Assembly: GCF_037203765.1 (NCBI RefSeq)
Contig: NZ_JBBCAS010000008.1
Location: forward strand, 1-64,000
Length of the DNA: 64,000 nucleotides
From: Sediminicola sp037203765
GTDB taxonomy: Bacteria > Bacteroidota > Bacteroidia > Flavobacteriales > Flavobacteriaceae
Direction of reading: 5' to 3'
Every line of letters starts with the position of its first letter. Position 1 is the stretch's first letter. The translations under genes and the position numbers were made by a program. Below are positions 57,097 to 64,000 of this stretch, piece by piece. The notes beneath the pieces are model-generated. The model was not told the origin of the DNA. It saw only the letters and a list, made by a program, of their open reading frames with translations, and made no database searches.

Positions 57097-58422
57097 TACC
57101 CTTACTTCTGATCTCACGAATTCGAAACGCACAAGACCATCTTCGTCAATTTCTGTTAATCGGATATCGTGCAAGGTATTGACCAAAGCCGGATCCCACG
57201 GTGTTTTGACCTTTACGTAATTCTCTGTGAACCCCTGAATATATCCTTCCTTGTTCTCCCCCTCAAACAGCACTGTTCTATGGGTACCCAATTGACTCTC
57301 ATAGAAAGCACGTCTCTTTTTAACTGAAAGTCCCCGCAACATTTTACTCCGCTTATTTCGAACATTCTTGGGCACCACGCCTTCCATATCAGCCGCAACG
57401 GTATTATCCCTTTCCGAATAGGTAAAGACGTGCAGATAGGATATGTCCAACTCATTCAAAAAGTGGTACGTTTCCAAAAAGTGTTCCTTGGTTTCCCCCG
57501 GAAAACCTACAATAACATCTACCCCAATACAGGCATCGGGCATTGTTCTGCGTATTTGCGCAACCCGATCCACATATAGATTGGTCAGGTATCTTCTACG
57601 CATCAATTTTAGAATGGCATCACTTCCACTTTGCAATGGAATGTGAAAATGAGGAACAAATGTCTTGCTCTTGGCCACAAAATCAATGGTCTCATTTTTA
57701 AGTAAATTAGGCTCAATGGATGAAATCCGAAGCCTATGGATCCCATCTACGGTTTCCAATGCCTTTACGAGATCCAAAAAAGTATGTTCGTGCTTCTTGT
57801 TGCCAAATTCACCCTTTCCGTAATCCCCAATATTTACACCGGTCAATACGATCTCCTTGATCCCCTGGGAGGATATTTCAGCCGCATTTTTTAGGACATT
57901 CTGAAGGGTATCGCTTCTTGAAATACCACGTGCCAGCGGAATGGTACAATAGGTACATTTATAATCACAACCGTCCTGAACTTTTAGAAATGCCCGGGTT
58001 CTATCTCCAATGGCATAACTGCCCACATAAAAATCGGCATCCTCTATTTCACAGGAATGGATCTCTCCAAAATCATTTTTGGACAGGTCATTGATATAAT
58101 CCGTAATCTTGAATTTTTCCGTAGCCCCCAAAACAAGATCTACACCATCTACTGCTGCGAGCTGTTCCGGTTTCAATTGGGCATAGCATCCAATGGCGGC
58201 AACAAAAGCCTGTGGATTGACCTTCTGCGCTTGTTTTACAATACTCTTGAACCTCTTATCGGCATTTTCCGTTACCGAACATGTGTTGATTACGTACATA
58301 TCGGCCATTTCCGAAAAGTCTACACGCTGAAACCCCTCATCTTCGAAACCCCGAGCAATCGTGGAGGTCTCCGAAAAATTAAGTTTACAACCCAACGTAT
58401 AAAATGCTACTTTCTTTTTCAT
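57094..58422 (-). CDS. mtaB: tRNA (t6A37)-methylthiotransferase
   Basis: Radical SAM enzyme of 442 aa adding a methylthio group to t6A37. The N-terminal UPF0004 domain holds KVAFYTLGCKLNFSE, VINTCSVTENAD and AAIGCYAQLKPEQ (three Cys for the second iron-sulfur cluster); the radical SAM triad is in CDYKCTYC (about 150); a TRAM domain closes the protein. The CKLNFSE and TCSVT-ADKRF spelling places it with MtaB rather than MiaB or RimO. Confidence 0.93.
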   Translation of the reverse strand: MKKKVAFYTLGCKLNFSETSTIARGFEDEGFQRVDFSEMADMYVINTCSVTENADKRFKSIVKQAQKVNPQAFVAAIGCYAQLKPEQLAAVDGVDLVLGATEKFKITDYINDLSKNDFGEIHSCEIEDADFYVGSYAIGDRTRAFLKVQDGCDYKCTYCTIPLARGISRSDTLQNVLKNAAEISSQGIKEIVLTGVNIGDYGKGEFGNKKHEHTFLDLVKALETVDGIHRLRISSIEPNLLKNETIDFVAKSKTFVPHFHIPLQSGSDAILKLMRRRYLTNLYVDRVAQIRRTMPDACIGVDVIVGFPGETKEHFLETYHFLNELDISYLHVFTYSERDNTVAADMEGVVPKNVRNKRSKMLRGLSVKKRRAFYESQLGTHRTVLFEGENKEGYIQGFTENYVKVKTPWDPALVNTLHDIRLTEIDEDGLVRFEFVRSEVRV

Positions 58423-58561
58423 GGTCCAATTCTTATAAACTGCCTTCTTTCGTTATCAAAAAACGAATGGAGGCCAATATTTTTAGGATTGCAAATATAC
58501 TGACAAATGTCTGTTTTATAAAACAGGATAACAGTATGTTAACTTAAGGGATGGTGCCCGA

Positions 58562-59737
58562 TTAATCTTTACGCCATTTTTTTGTTTCCTCAAAAACATG
58601 GTTGAGGATATCGGCCTCCACTTCATCAAACTCCAGTCCTCTTCTCGACATCATAATTTTTGCCGTCTCAAAAGCCTTTTTAGGTAAGTAGGTGGTGAAT
58701 CCGGAAGCGCCACCCCAACTATAACTGGGAACAAAGTTTCTAGGAAAACCTGAGCCAAATATGTTTGCACTGACCCCAACAACCGTTCCTGTATTGAACA
58801 TGGTATTGATGCCACATTTACTGTGATCCCCCATCATCAATCCACAGAATTGAAGTCCGGTTTTCGCAAAACCTTCCGTTTCATAACTCCACAATCGAAC
58901 CGGTTCGTAGTTATTTTTTAGGTTGGAATTATTGGAGTCGGCACCGATATTGCACCATTCACCCAAAACAGAATTCCCAAGGAAACCATCATGCCCTTTG
59001 TTGGAATAGGAAAAAAGTACTGAATTGTTCACTTCCCCACCAATACGGCAATGTGGTCCTGCTGTTGTAGGGCCATAAATTTTGGCACCCATTTTAACTA
59101 CCGCATGATCACCTAGGGCAAAACCACCTCTAATGATACAACCTTCCATTACCTCTGCATCCGTTCCAATGTAAATAGGCCCGTCAGTGGCATTAAGGAT
59201 GCTACATTCTACTTTGGCACCCTCTTCCAAAAAGATATTCTTAGGATTAAAAACGGTGTTTGTTTTGGAAATGGGAGCACTTTTCCTGCCTTCGGTCAAC
59301 AACTTAAAATCGGCTTCAATGGCCTTGCCATTTTTGGAAAAAATATCCCAAGTATGCTCTATCCTCAAAGCTTCTCCTTCAAATTCAATAGCCCTGTATT
59401 TGGAAAAATCAGGGTCTTCCTGTGATTTCAATGCAAAAAATGCAACGATTTCTTCCTTTAAGAAGATGGCTTCGTTCTCCTTTAGGTTTTTCACCAAATC
59501 AACCAGATCTTTATTGGGCAAGAAAGAGGCATTGATCAGTATGTTCTCTTCCAGTTCCACCATGGGATACTTCTCGGACAGATATTCCTCGGTTATGGTG
59601 GTAGTGGTATACCCTAGGAATTTTTCCCACTTCTCACGGATGGTCAAAATGCCAACCCTTATTTCCGCCACGGGCCTGGTAAAAGTAAACGGCAACAAAG
59701 AATTTCTCACCGTACCGTCAAAAAGAATATAATTCAT
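58562..59737 (-). CDS. GlmU-like putative sugar nucleotidyltransferase/acetyltransferase
   Basis: 391 aa. The N-terminal half starts MNYILFDGTVRNSLLPFTFTRPVAEIRVG, a Bacteroidota variant of nucleotidyltransferase in which the usual GxGTRM-x-PK loop is not seen; the C-terminal half (about 190-370) is a left-handed beta-helix with hexapeptide repeats (IYIGTDAEVMEGCIIRGGFALGD, KMGAKIYGPTTAGPHCRIGGEV). A role in UDP-GlcNAc formation is proposed for the family but not shown here. The open frame extends 11 codons upstream, but the ATG chosen matches the family. Confidence 0.85.
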   Translation of the reverse strand: MNYILFDGTVRNSLLPFTFTRPVAEIRVGILTIREKWEKFLGYTTTTITEEYLSEKYPMVELEENILINASFLPNKDLVDLVKNLKENEAIFLKEEIVAFFALKSQEDPDFSKYRAIEFEGEALRIEHTWDIFSKNGKAIEADFKLLTEGRKSAPISKTNTVFNPKNIFLEEGAKVECSILNATDGPIYIGTDAEVMEGCIIRGGFALGDHAVVKMGAKIYGPTTAGPHCRIGGEVNNSVLFSYSNKGHDGFLGNSVLGEWCNIGADSNNSNLKNNYEPVRLWSYETEGFAKTGLQFCGLMMGDHSKCGINTMFNTGTVVGVSANIFGSGFPRNFVPSYSWGGASGFTTYLPKKAFETAKIMMSRRGLEFDEVEADILNHVFEETKKWRKD

Positions 59738-59764
59738 GGTTTGATTTTTTGTAAAAATAAAAAA

Positions 59765-59800
59765 AGTCACGCCTCGATGTACATCGGGGCGTGACTATAT
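59765..59800 (-). terminator. Terminator of rpmE2
   Basis: A long stem (agtcacgcc.. / ..ggcgtgact, 14 pairs with one G-T) followed on the minus strand by TTTTTTTATTTTT. Confidence 0.9.
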
Positions 59801-59818
59801 AATTTGTAAAGCAAGAAT

Positions 59819-60073
59819 TTATTCTTTGCTGAACTTCTTGTATTTGTTTTTGAACTTGTCAATACGACCAGCGGTATCAACCAATTTGGCCTTACCGGTG
59901 TAAAATGGATGAGATGTTCTTGAAATTTCCATTTTCACAACTGGGTATTCAACACCATCAACTTCCAAAGTCTCTTTGGTCTCTGCAGTAGATTTAGTAA
60001 TGAAAACGTCCTCATTGGACATGTCCTTAAAAGCTACTAATCTATAATTCTCTGGGTGTATTCCTTTCTTCAT
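59819..60073 (-). CDS. rpmE2: 50S ribosomal protein L31 type B
   Basis: 84 aa, starting MKKGIHPENYRLVAFKDMSNEDVF and containing YPVVKMEISRTSHPFYTGKAKLVDTAGRIDKFKNKY, the type B L31 without the zinc-binding Cys. In many bacteria type B replaces the zinc form under zinc limitation; in Bacteroidota it is usually the only copy. It is transcribed alone from a perfect promoter, with a hairpin at the start of the leader. Confidence 0.97.
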   Translation of the reverse strand: MKKGIHPENYRLVAFKDMSNEDVFITKSTAETKETLEVDGVEYPVVKMEISRTSHPFYTGKAKLVDTAGRIDKFKNKYKKFSKE

Positions 60074-60092
60074 GGTAAAAAAACTTTGATAC

Positions 60093-60108
60093 TCTAAATT
60101 TTTAGAGC
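60093..60108 (-). promoter_or_regulatory. Hairpin at the 5' end of the rpmE2 mRNA
   Basis: Perfect CTCTAA/TTAGAG stem with a 4-base loop just after the predicted transcription start. Could protect the message or bind L31; no match to a known leader is claimed. Confidence 0.4.
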
Positions 60109-60110
60109 TG

Positions 60111-60140
60111 CAAATTTAAGGTTTTTTCCGAAAACAACAA
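60111..60140 (-). promoter_or_regulatory. Promoter of rpmE2
   Basis: On the minus strand TTG (60138-60140), 19 bases, TAAATTTG (60111-60118), an exact consensus match. Confidence 0.75.
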
Positions 60141-60239
60141 TTTAAATCGAAAAAAAAATCAAAATAAAAAAAGATTTAAAATTTGTAACAAACTCGGCTG
60201 TAATACAACTAATACCAAACAACCACAAAACTATAAAAA

Positions 60240-60761
60240 ATGGAAGAAAACAAACCAAAAACAGGAAAATTTGCCTTGAACTACGGGGCTTTATTGGGAG
60301 GTATCAGTGTAATTTTCATCTTAATGCTGTACTCCATGGACATGCATTATCAAGGCGGAGCCATGGTTATTGGTGTTTCCGTTGTCCTTTCCTTAGTTGT
60401 AGTCGTATTCGGAATGATACAATTTAAAAAGGCGAACAATGGGTTTATGTCCTTCGGACAAGGTTTAAAAGTCGGCGTAGGAATAAGTCTGGTCGCCGGT
60501 ATTATAGGAATAGCCATGAACCAATTGATGCAAGGGGTCATTGATCCAGAAATGATGAACAAGGCCGCTGAATTCCAAAGGGGGACCATGATCGAGGCAG
60601 GAATGACCAGTGATCAAATTGATGCTCAAATGGAAATGGCCAAAACATTTCAAACACCATTGATGCAAATATTGTTCGGTTTGCTCTTCAGTATAGTATT
60701 TGGATTTCTTTACTCATTAATTCCAGCATTAATTCTAAAAAAGACAGAAACTAATCAGTAA
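60240..60761 (+). CDS. DUF4199 domain-containing membrane protein
   Basis: 173 aa with four transmembrane segments (about 13-32, 40-60, 75-97 and 145-168). The family is common in Bacteroidota and of unknown function; the GFMSFGQGLKVGVGISLVAGIIG segment after the second helix is typical. Located 34 bases before the glycosyltransferase gene, in an arrangement often seen with membrane glycosyltransferases, possibly cotranscribed. Confidence 0.86.
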   Translation: MEENKPKTGKFALNYGALLGGISVIFILMLYSMDMHYQGGAMVIGVSVVLSLVVVVFGMIQFKKANNGFMSFGQGLKVGVGISLVAGIIGIAMNQLMQGVIDPEMMNKAAEFQRGTMIEAGMTSDQIDAQMEMAKTFQTPLMQILFGLLFSIVFGFLYSLIPALILKKTETNQ

Positions 60762-60765
60762 TTTG

Positions 60766-60773
60766 TACTTTTG
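60766..60773 (+). promoter_or_regulatory. Putative -7 box of the glycosyltransferase gene
   Basis: TACTTTTG fits TAnnTTTG, 22 bases before the ATG, so the glycosyltransferase may be transcribed separately from DUF4199. Confidence 0.4.
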
Positions 60774-60795
60774 AAATTATTCTCAGCAGTACCAA

Positions 60796-61752
60796 ATGAA
60801 TATAAGCATAGTAATTCCTTTACTTAACGAAGAAGAATCACTAAAAGAACTACATGATTGGATTGTGCGCGTGATGCAGTCCAATCATTTTTTATATGAA
60901 ATTCTCTTTATAGATGATGGCAGCACCGATGCTTCTTGGAACATCATCTCTGAACTTTCCAAAAATAACCCACAAGTCAAGGGGATTCGATTTTTGAAGA
61001 ACTTTGGCAAATCCCAAGCCCTTCATGCGGGCTTTAAAGCCGCGAAAGGCGATGTGATCATTACCATGGATGCCGACCTCCAGGACAATCCGGAGGAAAT
61101 CGGTGCATTGTACAAGCTTATTAAAGAAGAAAATTACGATTTGGTATCGGGATGGAAGAAAAAGAGATATGACTCCATCCTCTCCAAAAACATGCCCTCA
61201 AAGTTGTTCAATTGGGCGGCGAGAAGGACTTCCGGGGTAAAACTGCACGACTTCAATTGTGGGCTAAAGGCATACAAGCGGGAGGTCGTAAAAAACATAG
61301 AGGTTTCAGGCGAGATGCACCGATACATTCCAGTCTTGGCAAAAAGTGCCGGTTTTTCGAAAATCGGGGAAAAAGTGGTTCAGCACCAAGCCAGAAAATA
61401 CGGAAAAACAAAATTTGGTATGGAACGGTTCATCAACGGATTTTTGGACCTGATCACCATATGGTTTGTTTCCAAATTTGGAAAACGCCCCATGCACCTT
61501 TTTGGAGCTCTAGGGGTATTGATGTTCATTATTGGCCTTGGCTTTGCCACCTATTTGGGCATAGATAAACTTTTTATCCACCCTACTGGACGTTTGATAA
61601 CGGAACGCCCTCAATTCTATATTTCCCTTACCGCCATGATTATTGGTACCCAACTATTTTTAGCTGGATTCTTGGGTGAAATTATGGTTAGGACAAGAAA
61701 AAATGAAACCCGTTATACCATTTTGGAAGAATTGAACCTTGCCAAAGATTAA
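60796..61752 (+). CDS. Family 2 glycosyltransferase (DPM1/GtrB-like)
   Basis: 318 aa. The GT-A catalytic domain (1-220) starts ISIVIPLLNEEESLKEL and holds FIDDGSTD and MDADLQDNPEE (DXD metal motif), plus HDFNCGLKAYKREV. Two C-terminal transmembrane helices (about 233-255 and 268-300) place it at the membrane; this is the type that charges a polyprenyl phosphate with a sugar (as GtrB and DPM1 do). The sugar is unknown. The phosphohexomutase gene follows on the same strand. Confidence 0.92.
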   Translation: MNISIVIPLLNEEESLKELHDWIVRVMQSNHFLYEILFIDDGSTDASWNIISELSKNNPQVKGIRFLKNFGKSQALHAGFKAAKGDVIITMDADLQDNPEEIGALYKLIKEENYDLVSGWKKKRYDSILSKNMPSKLFNWAARRTSGVKLHDFNCGLKAYKREVVKNIEVSGEMHRYIPVLAKSAGFSKIGEKVVQHQARKYGKTKFGMERFINGFLDLITIWFVSKFGKRPMHLFGALGVLMFIIGLGFATYLGIDKLFIHPTGRLITERPQFYISLTAMIIGTQLFLAGFLGEIMVRTRKNETRYTILEELNLAKD

Positions 61753-61799
61753 AGCAATATTCTTTGTAAATTTAAATACACTATAAATACCTATTATAT

Positions 61800-63509
61800 A
61801 TGGACGCCATACTTGACAATGCAAAAAGCTGGTTAACAGATTTTTTTGATGCCACTACCAGAAAGGAAATCGAAAATCTGATGAATACCAATACAGAAGA
61901 ATTAAAGGATAGGTTTTACAAAGACCTGGAATTTGGTACGGGCGGTATGCGTGGTGTGATGGGCGTGGGTACCAACAGGATCAATAAATATACCCTGGGG
62001 AAAAATACCCAGGGGCTGAGCAACTACCTCAAGAAGGTATATCCCAATGAAGAACTTAAAGTGGTGATCGCCTACGACTGCAGGCACAATAGCGATACCC
62101 TGGCCAAAACCGTGGCGGATGTTTTTGCTGCCAATGGCATCAAGGTGTTTTTGTTCTCTGAGTTAAGGACAACCCCCGCCCTTTCCTTTGCCGTGAAGTA
62201 TTTGAACTGCCATGCAGGAATTGTTTTAACGGCATCCCATAATCCACCGGAATATAACGGGTATAAGGTCTATTGGACCGATGGAGGTCAAATCGTTCCA
62301 CCACAGGACGGGGAAATCATTAAAGAGATCAACAAACTGGCCTTTGAGGACATCAAGTTCAAGGCAGACGGCAGTTTGATACAGTTGATAGATAAAGAGG
62401 TTGATGAGGCCTTTATCTCCGAATCGGTAAAAAATGGAAATTTCAATGCCAAAGGAAAAGACGATTTTAAAATTGTATTTACCTCTTTGCACGGAACCTC
62501 TATCACTGCCATTCCTGAGGTTTTGAAACGTGCAGGTTACAAAAATGTGACCATCATAGAAGAACAGGCGGTACCTGATGGAAATTTTCCTACCGTTAAA
62601 TCTCCCAACCCAGAGGAACCCGAAGCATTGACCATGGCCATACAAAAGGCGGAAGAAATTGGTGCTGATATGGTTATCGGTACCGATCCCGATAGTGACC
62701 GATTGGGTATTGCCGTGCGAAATCTCGAAGGGAAAATGGAATTGCTGAACGGTAACCAGACTATGGTGCTCATGACCAAATTCTTGTTGGATCAACGCAA
62801 ATCAAAAGGTATGGAAGGGAATGAATTCATCGCCTCAACCATTGTATCCACCCCTATGATGCCGGCCTTGGCCAACGCTTACGGTGTTGAATGCAAGACC
62901 GCTCTGACCGGGTTCAAATGGATAGCAAAAATGATCAAGGACTTTCCTGACCAACACTTTGTAGGTGGTGGGGAAGAGAGTTTTGGATTTATGGTGGGTG
63001 ACTTTGTCCGTGACAAGGACGCCGTGACCTCTACCCTTTTGGCCTGTGAAATTGGTGCGAATGCCAAAGCAAATGGAAGTTCCTTCTATGAGGATTTGAT
63101 CGATTGTTATGTCGACTTTGGGCTTTACAAGGAAAAATTGATTTCCATGACAAAAAAGGGAATCTCAGGAGCCCAGGAAATCAAACAGATGATGATCGAT
63201 TATAAGAACAACCCTGTAAAATCCATTGATGGGTCCAAGGTGGTTTTTGTGGACGATTACAATACATCTACCAAAAAAAACATGGTGACGGGTGAGACCT
63301 CGAAGATTGACATCCCTAATTCGAATGTTTTGATCTACACTACGGAAGACGGCACTATTATGGCTGCCAGACCTAGTGGAACGGAACCTAAGATTAAATT
63401 TTACTTTAGCATCAACACTACCTTGGACAAAGCCAGTGATTTTAAAAAGGTAGACGCCCAATTGGACGAAAAGATGAACAGAATCTTAAAAGAACTGAAA
63501 CTCAATTAA
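61800..63509 (+). CDS. Phosphoglucomutase/phosphomannomutase family protein
   Basis: 569 aa alpha-D-phosphohexomutase. Active-site Ser in TASHNPPEYNGYKVYW (about 145), metal loop GTDPDSDRLGIA (about 300), sugar-specificity loop GGGEESFGFM (about 400) and phosphate-binding RPSGTEPKIKFY (about 525). The long form and loop spelling resemble PgcA-like phosphoglucomutases, so Glc-1-P/Glc-6-P exchange is likely. The stop TAA shares its last A with the ATG of the following ABC exporter gene. Confidence 0.94.
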   Translation: MDAILDNAKSWLTDFFDATTRKEIENLMNTNTEELKDRFYKDLEFGTGGMRGVMGVGTNRINKYTLGKNTQGLSNYLKKVYPNEELKVVIAYDCRHNSDTLAKTVADVFAANGIKVFLFSELRTTPALSFAVKYLNCHAGIVLTASHNPPEYNGYKVYWTDGGQIVPPQDGEIIKEINKLAFEDIKFKADGSLIQLIDKEVDEAFISESVKNGNFNAKGKDDFKIVFTSLHGTSITAIPEVLKRAGYKNVTIIEEQAVPDGNFPTVKSPNPEEPEALTMAIQKAEEIGADMVIGTDPDSDRLGIAVRNLEGKMELLNGNQTMVLMTKFLLDQRKSKGMEGNEFIASTIVSTPMMPALANAYGVECKTALTGFKWIAKMIKDFPDQHFVGGGEESFGFMVGDFVRDKDAVTSTLLACEIGANAKANGSSFYEDLIDCYVDFGLYKEKLISMTKKGISGAQEIKQMMIDYKNNPVKSIDGSKVVFVDDYNTSTKKNMVTGETSKIDIPNSNVLIYTTEDGTIMAARPSGTEPKIKFYFSINTTLDKASDFKKVDAQLDEKMNRILKELKLN

Positions 63510-64000
63510 TGGAGTATTTTAAAAAGATCCTTCGGTTTGCCAAACCTTATCAAAAATACGGCTACCTAAATATTTTCTTCAATATCCTTTATGCCCTTTT
63601 TAGTGCCCTGTCCTTTGCTGCCCTTATCCCAATGTTGGACGTGCTCTTTAAACAGGATAAGAAGGTATTTGTGGAACCTACCTACACCGGTATGGGCAAT
63701 CTAAAGGATTACTTGCAAGAATATATCAATTTCAGGGTTACCGCTTATTCTGGGGACGATGAAATGAAAGGGCTTGTTCTGGTCATTGGACTGGTTCTGA
63801 TACTTTTCCTTTTGAAGAATTTTTTCAATTATTTGGCCATGTATTTCATTACCTTTTTAAGGAATGGGGTATTGAAGGATATCAGAAACAAAATGTACCA
63901 GAAAATTGTGGAACTCCCCATCTCCTACTATTCAGAAAAGAGAAAAGGGGATGTTATTGCAAGGATCACCTCCGATGTTCTGGAAATACAGCATTCCTTT
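63509..64000 (+). CDS. ABC exporter, MsbA-like, N-terminal part cut by the window edge
   Basis: 164 codons are visible. The start MEYFKKILRFAKPYQKYGYL, the first two transmembrane helices (about 16-40 and 90-112), KNFFNYLAMYFITFLRNGVL and the coupling region ELPISYYSEKRKGDVIARITSDV are typical of the transmembrane domain of MsbA-type lipid or drug exporters. The ATPase domain lies outside. Its ATG overlaps the mutase stop by one base (TAATG), showing tight coupling. Confidence 0.88.
   Translation, partial: MEYFKKILRFAKPYQKYGYLNIFFNILYALFSALSFAALIPMLDVLFKQDKKVFVEPTYTGMGNLKDYLQEYINFRVTAYSGDDEMKGLVLVIGLVLILFLLKNFFNYLAMYFITFLRNGVLKDIRNKMYQKIVELPISYYSEKRKGDVIARITSDVLEIQHSF

Noticed and set aside
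62226..62795. 189-codon open frame antisense to the phosphohexomutase
   Set aside because: Shadow of the coding strand; the mutase active-site motifs run throughout.
1..64000. Whole-window search by eye for CRISPR arrays, insertion sequences, integrases, prophage genes and tRNAs
   Set aside because: None found; no regularly spaced repeats, transposase motifs or cloverleaf-like sequences were recognised.

Overview
The window is chromosomal DNA of a Bacteroidota bacterium, almost certainly a member of the Flavobacteriaceae (marine genera such as Maribacter, Arenibacter or Zobellia would fit, but the genus cannot be fixed from this sequence). The evidence is low GC, lineage-typical families (DUF4294, DUF6495, DUF4252, DUF4199, DUF6263, an Oar-like TonB receptor, a GlmU-like protein), near absence of Shine-Dalgarno sites, and promoters of the Bacteroidota type TTG-N19/20-TAnnTTTG. 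Four promoters match this form exactly: the left-edge promoter and those of rpsF, rpmH and rpmE2. I see no insertion sequence, prophage, CRISPR array, tRNA gene or rRNA gene inside the window. It reads as conserved core chromosome with a few accessory loci.

Layout. 1-280: a strong minus-strand promoter whose structured transcript leaves the window on the left. 0.3-9.1 kb: DUF4294, M42 peptidase, Nudix hydrolase, hisS, DUF6495, an Oar-like TonB receptor and the rpsF-rpsR-rplI operon. 9.3-20.9 kb: two tandem LytTR response regulators, an operon nadC-yihY-DUF2147-priA, rlmH, a phosphoserine-phosphatase/phosphoglycerate-dehydrogenase fusion, a SatD/DUF3307 pair with repeated operator-like sites, a methyltransferase-like membrane protein and rdgB. 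21-32 kb: a DEAD-box helicase with an RGG tail, a MalS-like amylase lipoprotein, a metallophosphoesterase, small enzymes, trmH, a sirtuin, purB and an MscS channel.

32.2-36 kb: an ECF sigma factor operon (sigma, membrane protein resembling an anti-sigma factor, two DUF4252 proteins) with a matching ECF-type promoter, divergent from an S41 protease lipoprotein. 36-42.5 kb: a vitamin B12 uptake locus. A cobalamin riboswitch precedes btuB and a BtuG-like beta-propeller lipoprotein, and the divergent BtuF/BtuC/BtuD-like ABC importer lies on the other strand. The ATPase gene has no standard start codon and is in frame with the permease stop. 42.5-48.7 kb: rmuC, a small membrane protein, a thioesterase and the oxidative pentose phosphate genes pgl, zwf and gnd.

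48.8-64 kb: carB (lacking the C-terminal allosteric domain), rpmH (53 codons), DUF6263 plus a small membrane protein, cardiolipin synthase, lytic transglycosylase, an alpha/beta hydrolase, a GNAT-like protein, mtaB, a GlmU-like protein, rpmE2, DUF4199, a family 2 glycosyltransferase, a phosphohexomutase and the start of an MsbA-like ABC exporter cut by the window edge.

The loci most worth a second look are the SatD/DUF3307 pair, the ECF sigma/DUF4252 operon and the btuD start anomaly. All functional statements rest on motifs and family knowledge; no database search was run.
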